From assembly GCF_900313035.1 (NCBI RefSeq), contig NZ_OMPS01000044.1, forward strand, positions 124,001 to 188,000: a stretch of DNA of 64,000 nt, read 5' to 3'. Both the position numbers and the translations under genes were made by a program. Positions within the stretch are counted from its first letter, which is position 1, and each line of letters starts with the position of its first letter. This document shows positions 1 through 8,028 of the stretch, in pieces. The notes under the pieces were generated by a model, which had not been told where the DNA came from, did no database searches, and saw only the letters and a program-made list of their open reading frames with translations. The DNA is from Ruegeria sp. EL01. Its GTDB lineage: Bacteria > Pseudomonadota > Alphaproteobacteria > Rhodobacterales > Rhodobacteraceae.

Positions 1-244
1 ACAAGGTCATGCGGGTGATCGCTTCGTGATAGGTGAATGACATGTCCTGCAGCGCGTTGCCAAGTTCGGCCGAGATCTGTCCCTGACTTTGCTCCTGCGC
101 CTGCACGGCATCTTCCCATCCGGCACCATACCCTTTTTCAAAGGCTGCGAGGTTTTGCTCTTCCAGCGCATCGTCATCCAGAAGATGAATGGCGCCGCCG
201 CCGGATTGTACTGTGAAATCTTCAAGAAGATGGGTAATCGACAT
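1..244 (-). CDS. FliH-like flagellar export protein (partial)
   Basis: The first 81 residues of a leftward gene that runs off the left edge. Its ATG overlaps the fliF stop in a TGATG, so it is translationally coupled to fliF. The visible part is acidic and helical, with an AFEKGYGAGWEDA stretch typical of the small-residue-spaced N-terminal region of FliH, the regulator that links the export ATPase FliI to the flagellar base. The position directly after fliF supports this, since flagellar loci often run fliF-(fliG)-fliH. FliG is not visible here. The identity rests on one motif and context, as the conserved C-terminal domain lies outside the window. Confidence 0.6.
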   Translation of the reverse strand, partial: MSITHLLEDFTVQSGGGAIHLLDDDALEEQNLAAFEKGYGAGWEDAVQAQEQSQGQISAELGNALQDMSFTYHEAITRMTL

Positions 245-1836
245 CACGCACGCTCCTCGCCTTCTTCAAGCCAACTGCGAAGGATCTCGACGGTCTCTTC
301 CTGCTTGTCGCCAATCATAGAGCGCAGCCGATCCACCGGGTCCTCTGCAGCGCTAGATCCGAGTGCGGGAACATTGGCTTGGGTTGGAAGTTGCGTAAAT
401 TCCGAACTGTCATCCGGCGCGATTTCACCAGTCAGCAGTGGAGCATCGCCGACAGCAGGTTCGGCGCCGACCTGCAGTAAAGCCTGGGTCGTGGCGGGTT
501 TCATCAGGATCGGGCGAATGACGAACAGCGCCAGAACCAAAGAGACAATGGCCATAACAGCCATCTGTATCAGTGACATCGCATCCAGATGAATGTTTTG
601 CCACATCGACGCCGAGGCTAGCGTCCCCCGAGGTTCAACAACCGGTAAATCCAAGGATTTCAGTGTGATCACATCCCCGCGCTCAGGGTCGAACCCGACT
701 GCAGATGCAACCAGCTCCTCCAGCGCGTCGAGCTCAGATTGCGGCAGCGGCGTGAAGGTTTCAACACCGGCGGCGTCCTCGGCGTGTATGCCATTGACCA
801 GCACGGCAACAGTCAGGCGCTTGATCGCTCCCGGCGCATTGAGGACCTCAAGCTCGGTCTCGGACACTTCATAGTTCACACGCTCGCGGGTCTTTGTCGC
901 TGTAGAATTTGATTCGTCACCGCCTGCGCCATCCCCATCGGGTAGGTTCGACGCGACAGTTACATCAGAAGACTGGTTGCGGGCACTGTCAGATCGCTCT
1001 TCGACATCGGTACTGATCGCCACGCGACCTTTGGGGTCAAAACGCCGCTCGCGGATCGATTCCGTCTTGGTCACGGTATCGACGCTGACCTCGACCACCG
1101 CGTTGCCAGCACCGACACGTGCCTCGACAAGACGCAACACCCGTTCGCGCAATTGGCGAGATTTGTCATCGGCCGTATCGGCGGCCACCGCCGTTTCCTG
1201 GCCCCCAATCACGGTTCCGTTCGAATCGATGACCGTCACATTCTCGGGAGACAAGCCGCTAACGGCCGACGAAACAAGAAATCGGACCGCCTTGGCCTGA
1301 TCGCCTGTGATATCTGCCCCTGATGGGACCAGATAGACCGAGGCGGTCGGGGCGACACTGCGTTGAAACGGGTTTGCCGAAGCATTAGCGATATGAACGC
1401 GTGCCTGACTGATATGGCGACCACCTACAATTGTACGCGCCAACTCGCCCTCTTTCGCGCGCCAATAGGCGGCATCGAACATCTGGGAAGTGGTGCCAAA
1501 ACCGCTGAGCGTATCCAGCAGTTCATACCCGCGGTTGCCGTTTGCAGGCAGGCCTTCGCTGGCCAGCATCATGCGCAGTTCGTCCCGCTTTGCGCCTGGG
1601 ACATAGATGGAGCCGCCGCGAATCTCATATGGCACACCACGCTGATCCAGCGAACGGACAATGTCCCCCGCGGCACCGCTTTCCAGCCCTGCATATAGCA
1701 GTGTCATCGATGGAGCGGACACAAGCCGTGACATACCCAACACGCCAAGAAAGACCAACACAACCGCACCAGCGACGATGATTTGTTTTCGTCTGTCTAA
1801 ATTTGCCCAGACAGTTCCGATCTGCTGCACGCTCAC
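244..1836 (-). CDS. fliF: Flagellar MS-ring protein FliF
   Basis: 530 residues, the usual length for FliF, which forms the MS ring in the inner membrane on which the rotor and export gate assemble. A first membrane helix lies near residues 19-40, followed by the YscJ/FliF ring-building domain (about 45-220) with the AYWRAKEGELARTI segment, then a middle periplasmic domain with a Ser/Asp/Glu-rich disordered loop. A second membrane helix lies at about 421-443. The cytoplasmic tail ends in an amphipathic helix (from DPVDRLRSMI on) that matches the FliG-binding end of the family. It is divergent from fliL across a 113-bp spacer holding a CtrA-like site, and overlaps the fliH-like gene downstream. 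Confidence 0.97.
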   Translation of the reverse strand: MSVQQIGTVWANLDRRKQIIVAGAVVLVFLGVLGMSRLVSAPSMTLLYAGLESGAAGDIVRSLDQRGVPYEIRGGSIYVPGAKRDELRMMLASEGLPANGNRGYELLDTLSGFGTTSQMFDAAYWRAKEGELARTIVGGRHISQARVHIANASANPFQRSVAPTASVYLVPSGADITGDQAKAVRFLVSSAVSGLSPENVTVIDSNGTVIGGQETAVAADTADDKSRQLRERVLRLVEARVGAGNAVVEVSVDTVTKTESIRERRFDPKGRVAISTDVEERSDSARNQSSDVTVASNLPDGDGAGGDESNSTATKTRERVNYEVSETELEVLNAPGAIKRLTVAVLVNGIHAEDAAGVETFTPLPQSELDALEELVASAVGFDPERGDVITLKSLDLPVVEPRGTLASASMWQNIHLDAMSLIQMAVMAIVSLVLALFVIRPILMKPATTQALLQVGAEPAVGDAPLLTGEIAPDDSSEFTQLPTQANVPALGSSAAEDPVDRLRSMIGDKQEETVEILRSWLEEGEERA

Positions 1837-1888
1837 CTCCGACTCGCCGACATTCTGCCCGACGCCCCTTCTGTTTGGACGAATGCCC

Positions 1889-1903
1889 TTAACAATCGGT
1901 TAG
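1889..1903. promoter_or_regulatory. CtrA-like binding site between fliF and fliL
   Basis: TTAACAATCGGTTAG fits TTAA-N7-TTAA in seven of eight specified bases. CtrA is the phosphorylated response regulator that controls motility genes in Rhodobacterales and Caulobacter. The site lies 53 bp before the fliF start and 46 bp before the preferred fliL start, so one site could serve both divergent flagellar transcripts. This is a motif match only; no protein binding is shown. Confidence 0.55.
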
Positions 1904-1949
1904 TCCATACGGGGTTATGAATGTCGCAGAACGGATGAATGAGGACGTC

Positions 1950-2447
1950 ATGACCGACGCGACTGTGGATCAGGCGGAAGCTCCTGAAAAAAATAATAAA
2001 TTAGGGCTTTTAATAGGGCTGATTCTAGCGATCTCAGGCGCTGCCGGTGGTTACTTTCTGACATCGTCTGGGATGTTGCCTTTTGGCGCCAAGACAGAAA
2101 AGGCCACCGCCAAAGAGGCGCAAGAAGATATGCCCGCCCAGGCGCTTGCAGATGTGGGATTCGTCGATCTTCCGCCTGTGATTGTATCTGTAAATGCGGG
2201 GAACTCGCGTCATCTGAAGTTTCACGCGCAGCTCGAAGTTAACACCCCGTACATCGCTGATGTGGAAAAAATGCAACCGCGAATCATGGACGTCCTGAAT
2301 GGATATCTACGGGCCGTTGAAATCTCGGATCTTGAGGATTCTCTGGCCCTGATACGCATTCGCGGGCACCTGCTACGGCGTATCGGAATTGTCATCGGCG
2401 AGGGCCGAGTACGCGACGTTCTGGTGATGGAATTTGTATTGAACTAG
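1950..2447 (+). CDS. fliL: Flagellar basal body-associated protein FliL
   Basis: 165 residues from the preferred start. A lysine-bearing cytoplasmic N-terminus precedes one membrane helix (LGLLIGLILAISGAAGGYFL), then a periplasmic FliL domain with the family's PVIVSVN strand and the C-terminal VRDVLVMEFVLN end. FliL surrounds the stator units and supports torque. I prefer the ATG at 1950, which follows an AGGAC about 7 bases upstream; in-frame ATGs at 1917 and 1935 would add a short extension and have weaker ribosome sites. It is the first gene of the rightward motility operon. Confidence 0.93.
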   Translation: MTDATVDQAEAPEKNNKLGLLIGLILAISGAAGGYFLTSSGMLPFGAKTEKATAKEAQEDMPAQALADVGFVDLPPVIVSVNAGNSRHLKFHAQLEVNTPYIADVEKMQPRIMDVLNGYLRAVEISDLEDSLALIRIRGHLLRRIGIVIGEGRVRDVLVMEFVLN

Positions 2448-2456
2448 GAGGCGAAA

Positions 2457-2948
2457 TTGGAGCTGATTGCAGATATTTTGCTGGTTGCGGGTGCGCTTGG
2501 CGCGGGTCTTTATTGCTTCGTGCTGTCGCGACGACTCAAACGCTTCACCGACCTTGAAACAGGTGTTGGCGGTGCTGTTGCCGTGCTGTCTTCTCAGGCG
2601 GATGAGTTGAAGACATCGCTGGAGCGCGCGCGGTTGGCCTCTGACCAATCTGGCGATGTGCTTAAGGATCTCACCGAGAGAGCGGAAATCGTGGCGCAGC
2701 GGTTGGAACTCATGATGGCGTCAATGCATGACGTCATCCCGGAGGAGAATGCCGCTACCGCAACGGATGCGGCTGCCTCGGGCGACCTATCTGCTGATTC
2801 AGAGACGCAGAACATCAAGGACGCAACGCAAGAGCCTGCCATCGCATCTGAAGACGAGGTTTTCACACCCTCTGACACCCCTGCAAGGACCCCTGAAGGC
2901 GTTATGTTTTTCCGGCATGAGCGAAAGCTGAACGAGGTCACGAAATGA
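2457..2948 (+). CDS. Flagellar-operon membrane-anchored coiled-coil protein
   Basis: 163 residues of unassigned family. One N-terminal membrane helix (about residues 3-23) is followed by a helical, probably coiled-coil region (about 30-95) and a low-complexity acidic, Ala/Ser/Thr-rich tail ending in a basic FFRHERKLNEV segment. The start is a TTG: AGGAGG lies about five bases ahead and no ATG is available at that position. The stop overlaps the next start in an ATGA. The operon (fliL before, MotE-like and motA after) suggests a role in stator or basal-body assembly, but nothing in the sequence shows a specific function. Confidence 0.8.
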   Translation: MELIADILLVAGALGAGLYCFVLSRRLKRFTDLETGVGGAVAVLSSQADELKTSLERARLASDQSGDVLKDLTERAEIVAQRLELMMASMHDVIPEENAATATDAAASGDLSADSETQNIKDATQEPAIASEDEVFTPSDTPARTPEGVMFFRHERKLNEVTK

Positions 2949-3529
2949 AAGGCCACCCGGCAGATCAGGTGTGCGGCCGCCCACGCGGCGGGGTTCTCAC
3001 GGTGATTTCTTTGCTGATGATCGGCTCCGCCGCGATTCGAGTGGGATTGGAAGCCGGACCAGCCTTGGCAAAATCGGTCGAACCTCAGCCCGTCGAAAAC
3101 AAATCCGTATCAGCGGATACGCGAGATGTTCAGGTTGTCCTAACAGAACTTTTGCGTCGCGAGGAACGCCTGAAACAGCGTGAAGATGCCTTGATCGAAA
3201 GAGAAAAAGCGTTGGAAATCGCGAATCGGGCAATTGAGAACAGACTAGGAGCGATGCAGGAGGCTGAAGAGTCTCTGCGAGCGACGCTGGCAGTGGCAGA
3301 TAAGGCTGCGGAAACTGATCTGACACGGCTGACAGACGTGTACCAGAACATGAAACCCAAAGATGCTGCCGCTCTGTTCGAAACCATGGACCCGACTTTT
3401 GCCGCTGGCTTTCTGTCGCGCATGCCACCGGATGCCGCAGCTGGGGTTCTTGCCGGTCTCAGTCCCGAGGTGGCGTACACGATCAGTGTTGTCATGGCGG
3501 GCCGCAACGCCAACGCCCCGCAGGAGTAG
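2945..3529 (+). CDS. MotE-like protein with MgtE N-terminal-type domain
   Basis: 194 residues. A single membrane helix or uncleaved signal lies at about 17-35, a charged coiled coil (RREERLKQREDALIEREKAL onward) spans about 65-115, and a compact helical C-terminal domain (about 125-185) holds the MKPKDAAALFETMDP and MPPDAAAGVLAGL repeats typical of MgtE-N/FliG-M-like domains. This is the layout of MotE, the chaperone that stabilises the periplasmic motility protein MotC in Sinorhizobium. It overlaps the upstream gene by ATGA and lies 47 bp before motA. Motility is a safe inference; exact equivalence to MotE is not. Confidence 0.8.
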   Translation: MKGHPADQVCGRPRGGVLTVISLLMIGSAAIRVGLEAGPALAKSVEPQPVENKSVSADTRDVQVVLTELLRREERLKQREDALIEREKALEIANRAIENRLGAMQEAEESLRATLAVADKAAETDLTRLTDVYQNMKPKDAAALFETMDPTFAAGFLSRMPPDAAAGVLAGLSPEVAYTISVVMAGRNANAPQE

Positions 3530-3576
3530 ATGCCCGTGTCCCCTGACCCTGCACTGGAAGTTTCTGGAGATCGCAA

Positions 3577-4446
3577 ATGATTGGAATTGTTGGAATTGTT
3601 GTCATTTTCGTGATGGTGTTCGGCGGTTACCTGGCCGCAGGTGGCAAGATGACCATCATTATGAAGTCCCTGCCGTTTGAAATGATGATGATCGGCGGTG
3701 CCGCGATCGGTGCGTTTCTGATTAGCAACGACATGGGCGGTGTAAAACATACGATTAAGGACATGGGAAAAGTCTTCAAGGGGCCAAAATGGAAACCCGA
3801 GGACTATCGCGACCTGTTGTGCCTTTTGTTCTCACTGATCCGCATCGCGCGTGCAAACCCAGTAGAGGTCGAACAACATATTGAAGAGCCCGAAAGCTCC
3901 AGCGTCTTTTCTGCCTACCCCAAGATCCAGGCCGACAAGGAAGCGGTGGATCTTATCTGTGACACAATGCGATCGGCTTCGATGAACTATGACGATCCGC
4001 ATCAGGTCGAAGAGGTTCTGGAAAAACGGATGGAGGCCAATTTTCACCATGCCATGCACTCCAGCCACGCGCTGCAGACCGTGGCAGACGGCCTGCCCGC
4101 GCTCGGAATTGTTGCCGCGGTTCTGGGTGTGATCAAGACAATGGGATCAATCGATCAGCCGCCCGAAGTTTTGGGAAAACTGATCGGTGGCGCTTTGGTC
4201 GGTACATTCCTGGGGGTCTTTTTGGCCTATGGGCTTGTCGGCCCGTTTTCGGGCAAGCTGAAATCCGTGGTGGAAGAGGACAACCATTTCTACCAGCTGA
4301 TCAAAGAGGTTCTGGTTGCCAATCTGCACAATCACAACGCGGCGATGTGCATTGAAGTGGGACGTCAAAACACGCCAACCCATAACCGCCCCGGCTTTAC
4401 CGAGCTTGAAGACGCGCTGAAGGAACTCAAGCAGGCGGCGGCATGA
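3577..4446 (+). CDS. motA: Flagellar motor stator protein MotA
   Basis: 289 residues with four membrane helices (about 2-22, 33-51, 173-190 and 203-222) and the long cytoplasmic loop between helices 2 and 3 that contacts FliG. The conserved prolines of helix 3 (P174 in LPALGIVAAV) and at the end of helix 4 (P223) are present; the family uses them to couple ion flow to rotation. Its stop overlaps the next gene by ATGA. No motB follows, although MotA needs MotB to form the channel, so MotB must be encoded outside this window. Confidence 0.97.
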   Translation: MIGIVGIVVIFVMVFGGYLAAGGKMTIIMKSLPFEMMMIGGAAIGAFLISNDMGGVKHTIKDMGKVFKGPKWKPEDYRDLLCLLFSLIRIARANPVEVEQHIEEPESSSVFSAYPKIQADKEAVDLICDTMRSASMNYDDPHQVEEVLEKRMEANFHHAMHSSHALQTVADGLPALGIVAAVLGVIKTMGSIDQPPEVLGKLIGGALVGTFLGVFLAYGLVGPFSGKLKSVVEEDNHFYQLIKEVLVANLHNHNAAMCIEVGRQNTPTHNRPGFTELEDALKELKQAAA

Positions 4447-6587
4447 CACGGCTTGGTGCAGTGATTTCGATCCTGATTGCGCTCGCCTCGGGCGCGGCAT
4501 CACAGGAAGTAACGGTCCGATCTGGCGAGCATGACGGATACACACGCCTAGTGTTCAATGTGCCTACGGACACCGGTTGGGTTTTGGCGCAGCAGAAAAA
4601 TGGCGCAAAGCTGACCGTGAAGATGGATGACGTCATCTTTCGAACCGGGTCGGTTTTTGGACGCCTGACAACCAATCGTCTGTCGTCCCTCTCGCAATCC
4701 CAGCCCGGGGCCGCCTTGGACATGGAGTTCGGGTGCGACTGCGTCGCTTCGGCGTTTTTGTTCAGAAATTCGATGATCGTAGTCGACATTGCACCGGGCA
4801 TTCCATTGCCACCGCTGACCACTTACATCCCTCCGCCAGTTTTGACCCGCGAACCAGACCGGGAATCTCACCCCGAAGGATTGGGTCCGAAAGTGGATCT
4901 GAAGCTACCGCCTCTGAACATGAATGGGCAGGTGTATAAGGATCAGCTATCCGCGCGTCTGCTACAGGGGGCGGATCGGAGCTTGCTTGACCTGAACCTG
5001 GCGCCTGTTGGACCTCGTAAATCATCCTCGATTTCGAGTACACCAATTCCGCACGGCCTAAGCTCGAATGTTCATCTGTCGACCGTACTTGACGGTCTGA
5101 ATGGGTTGCTCAATGCGGAATTGTTGCAGATCGAGGATAGACCGGCCTGTTTCTCGACAGCCGAACTTGATTTTGATCACTGGTCCGATACGCGCCCATT
5201 TCAGGATCAGTTGGCCGAACTCAGGACTGGGCTATATCAGGAATTTGATCACCTTGACGACGAACAGGCTGTAAATCTCGCCAAGGTCTACGCGTTTCAT
5301 GGATTTGGGGCAGAGGCGATCAGGGTGTTGGGCTTGATCGCGGCACGGCCCCCCGAGTTGGCACGGGTTGCCGCCATTGCATATGTCATGGATGATCGAC
5401 GGGGCTCGGGGCCGAACCCGTTCCACACTCTACAGCGATGTGACAGTGACGCCGCGCTATGGGCGGCTTTGTCGGAACGAAAACTAGCATCCGACGCCGA
5501 TGTAGAGGCGATCGAGCAAGCTTTTGCCCGGTTACCAGAACATCTTCGTCGTGCTCTCGGGCCAAGACTGTCGGCCATCTTGGTCGATGGTCAGAAATTA
5601 GAGGCGGCACGGCGCGTGTTGCGCTCGGTCGATCGTATCGAACCGACTGGAACTCCCAGCGTGATACAAGTTAAAGCCAAGGTCGCCGAAGCCGAAGGTG
5701 ATGACAAACGCGCTGAAATCTTGCTGGGCGAAGTCGTCTCCAGCCCGGGTGCTTTGACAGAGGCACCTCTGGCACTGGCTCGGCTGGTCGAAAAACGCTG
5801 GGCAGATAGGGGTGCAGTATCATCGCAAGAGCTTGGGCTTGCCGCTTCTTATGCGTTGGAATTCCGGCGATCCGAAATCGGGCCTTTGATGGCACGAACG
5901 CATGCGGTTGCTCTTGGCCTGAGTCATGAATTCGACGGCGCGCTGGCACTGATCTTAACCTTACCAGACGGAGAAGAGGTTTCAGATACCTTGAACCGGC
6001 ACCTTCAATTGCTGACCGAGCGGTCAGACGACGTGGTTTTTCTGCGCCAAACATTGGCAATGTCACCAGATTTCACTAGCATGTTGTCGACAGATACAGC
6101 GATTGCCCTATCGGACCGCCTCGCATCGCTTGGGTTCGCGACGCAGGCGTTTGCTTTGGCCAACAGACAGCAAGACCGCACCAGACGATCTGAACGGGCG
6201 CGGTTGCGGGCTCGCGCAGCACTGATGAACGCCCGCCCACATCAGGCGATGCTAGAGTTGGAAGGCGACGCATCCAAAGATGCCGTTGCGCTGCGGGTTC
6301 AGGCCAAAGGTGCCGTTGAAGACTACGCAGCGGCGGGCGAAATGCTTAAGGAACTCGGCGAAACACAGAGGGCCAACCGCTACTTGTGGCTGGCCGGGCT
6401 ACCGCTCGACCTCAATTCAGAAACGGCAGGGAAATTCGCGGGCATCAATGCAACGACAAAAGCACTGACCGAACCACCGATCCGGTTGGTGGACAGACCA
6501 TTGGCAGATGCGGCCAATCTGCTGGATGACAGTGCAAAGGCGCGCCAACAGATCGTTGATCTTCTTGAAGCCGTAGAGAGTGAATAG
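4443..6587 (+). CDS. Exported helical-repeat protein of the motility operon
   Basis: 714 residues, not recognised as a named protein. A signal peptide (about 1-20, cleaved near AASQ) is followed by a beta-rich stretch (about 22-118) with VRSGEHDGYTRLVFNVP, which resembles AMIN-type envelope domains, a proline-rich linker (about 118-160), and a long alpha-helical part (about 230-700) that reads as degenerate TPR/solenoid repeats. It is translationally coupled to motA by an ATGA overlap, so it is very likely a periplasmic motility factor. A role like MotC, the periplasmic stator partner in rhizobia, is my inference from the position and the nearby MotE-like gene; I see no direct sequence match. 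Confidence 0.75.
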   Translation: MTRLGAVISILIALASGAASQEVTVRSGEHDGYTRLVFNVPTDTGWVLAQQKNGAKLTVKMDDVIFRTGSVFGRLTTNRLSSLSQSQPGAALDMEFGCDCVASAFLFRNSMIVVDIAPGIPLPPLTTYIPPPVLTREPDRESHPEGLGPKVDLKLPPLNMNGQVYKDQLSARLLQGADRSLLDLNLAPVGPRKSSSISSTPIPHGLSSNVHLSTVLDGLNGLLNAELLQIEDRPACFSTAELDFDHWSDTRPFQDQLAELRTGLYQEFDHLDDEQAVNLAKVYAFHGFGAEAIRVLGLIAARPPELARVAAIAYVMDDRRGSGPNPFHTLQRCDSDAALWAALSERKLASDADVEAIEQAFARLPEHLRRALGPRLSAILVDGQKLEAARRVLRSVDRIEPTGTPSVIQVKAKVAEAEGDDKRAEILLGEVVSSPGALTEAPLALARLVEKRWADRGAVSSQELGLAASYALEFRRSEIGPLMARTHAVALGLSHEFDGALALILTLPDGEEVSDTLNRHLQLLTERSDDVVFLRQTLAMSPDFTSMLSTDTAIALSDRLASLGFATQAFALANRQQDRTRRSERARLRARAALMNARPHQAMLELEGDASKDAVALRVQAKGAVEDYAAAGEMLKELGETQRANRYLWLAGLPLDLNSETAGKFAGINATTKALTEPPIRLVDRPLADAANLLDDSAKARQQIVDLLEAVESE

Positions 6588-6675
6588 CGTATCGGTCGCC
6601 GTGGAAACGTGGTTTCAACGATGTTTGTAGGGCAATAACCATGGCGTGGCTCAAAACCGAGGTCGGCATTTGATT

Positions 6676-8028
6676 TCAAGAGGTTGGTGGATCGTAGATA
6701 TGGCCCGCCACATCCGCGTAGTAAGAACTTGCTTCGGTCCAACCCAGAACCGCCTCACGAATGGCCTTGGCCCGCACAAGCCCGACGACAGGGGATGCGA
6801 ATTGCATGAATTTTTCGATCACCTCTGCCTTGTTCAGCGGTGTTTCGTCGCCTCCACGGGCGTCAACGTGGCCTGACGCCAGGACGCGCCCGTCTGTGGT
6901 GGTGATACTGACATCGGCGCTACGACCTTGCGGGAAACGAGCGTTATGATGATCGCTTTCGGCTACGTGAATACGCGGCATTAGTCCGGCGACAACCGGG
7001 TCGGATAAGCTGGTGCCCGAGATCTGTTCGACCCCAATCCGCCCATGCAACACGTAGGTAGCTACTGCAAATGCCAGGGAATACTGCGCCTGTGACGTTG
7101 TTTCAGGCAAACCGGGAAACAGGCAAACCGCTTCGTGGAAACTGTTGATGTCCAACCTTTCGATTTGCTCATGGGTCAGATCATGCTCCGACATAACCTT
7201 GCGCACTCCGTCGATCGCAGCATGGGCCCATCGGCAAATCGGGTAGGGTTTTATGTATTGATGTTCGACCACCCAGAATGCACCCAAGTTATCCCAATGC
7301 GGTGCGACCTCGGCAGCCTCGATAGTTATCGCGGGGGCACCGGTGAAGCCGCGCTCGGCCAGGATGGCAGCTGACATTCCGACCATCGCACCCCAGCCTG
7401 ATCCATCATGCAGCATCGTCGGGTTGGCGATCTCGCGCATCATCTGGCTGCGCGGGCCGTGATATTCGGCGATCCCCATCGCCTGCCGCATTTGTTCAGG
7501 TGTTTGCCCACGCAAACGCGCGGCCATGGCCGCCACGCCCAGCGCATTCCAGGCACCAGAGGTGTGATAATCACTGACACTTGCATGCAGCGACAAACCG
7601 GCGCGCCCGGCCACCTCGTAACCGGTGATCACAGCCGCCAAAGCCTCTGGTCCCGTCAGATTGGGGCAATGTTCGGCGAGCGCCACGAGCGCGGGCAAGA
7701 CGACGACGCCGATATGACCCTTAACCGGGTTGAAGCCGTCATGGCCATCCAGATTGTCGGTCTGGGTTGCAGCGGCATAGGCGGCCCCGGCCATACTGAC
7801 CTGTCGTCCGTCGAACATCATGCGCGCGCTATAGGTAGGGTCGGAACTGGCATAAAGCAACGCCGCCGTATCGCGCGCGATCACCCCGGCCTCCATTGGG
7901 CCCGAGGCGATCAGGATCCCCATCGTGTCCAGCATCAACAACGCGGCTGCCGCGCGCGCGCTGGCCGGCATATCCTGCGCCGAACGGTTCAGGGCAAATT
8001 CGGCAACGCGGGCGAAGGTGTCCGTCAT
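6676..8028 (-). CDS. MmgE/PrpD family protein
   Basis: 450 residues, full length for the MmgE/PrpD family, whose characterised members are 2-methylcitrate dehydratase, cis-aconitate decarboxylase and iminodisuccinate epimerase. The helical N-terminal half carries the active-site-type blocks (TQTDNLDGHDGFNPVKGHIG and SGAWNALGVAAMAARL), and the KPYPICRWAHAAIDG block lies near residue 260. Its start overlaps the stop of the upstream dimethylglycine dehydrogenase-like gene by 4 bp, so it should act on a related metabolite. No prpB/prpC propionate genes are nearby, so a methylcitrate role is not indicated. The true substrate cannot be read from sequence. Confidence 0.88.
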   Translation of the reverse strand: MTDTFARVAEFALNRSAQDMPASARAAAALLMLDTMGILIASGPMEAGVIARDTAALLYASSDPTYSARMMFDGRQVSMAGAAYAAATQTDNLDGHDGFNPVKGHIGVVVLPALVALAEHCPNLTGPEALAAVITGYEVAGRAGLSLHASVSDYHTSGAWNALGVAAMAARLRGQTPEQMRQAMGIAEYHGPRSQMMREIANPTMLHDGSGWGAMVGMSAAILAERGFTGAPAITIEAAEVAPHWDNLGAFWVVEHQYIKPYPICRWAHAAIDGVRKVMSEHDLTHEQIERLDINSFHEAVCLFPGLPETTSQAQYSLAFAVATYVLHGRIGVEQISGTSLSDPVVAGLMPRIHVAESDHHNARFPQGRSADVSITTTDGRVLASGHVDARGGDETPLNKAEVIEKFMQFASPVVGLVRAKAIREAVLGWTEASSYYADVAGHIYDPPTS

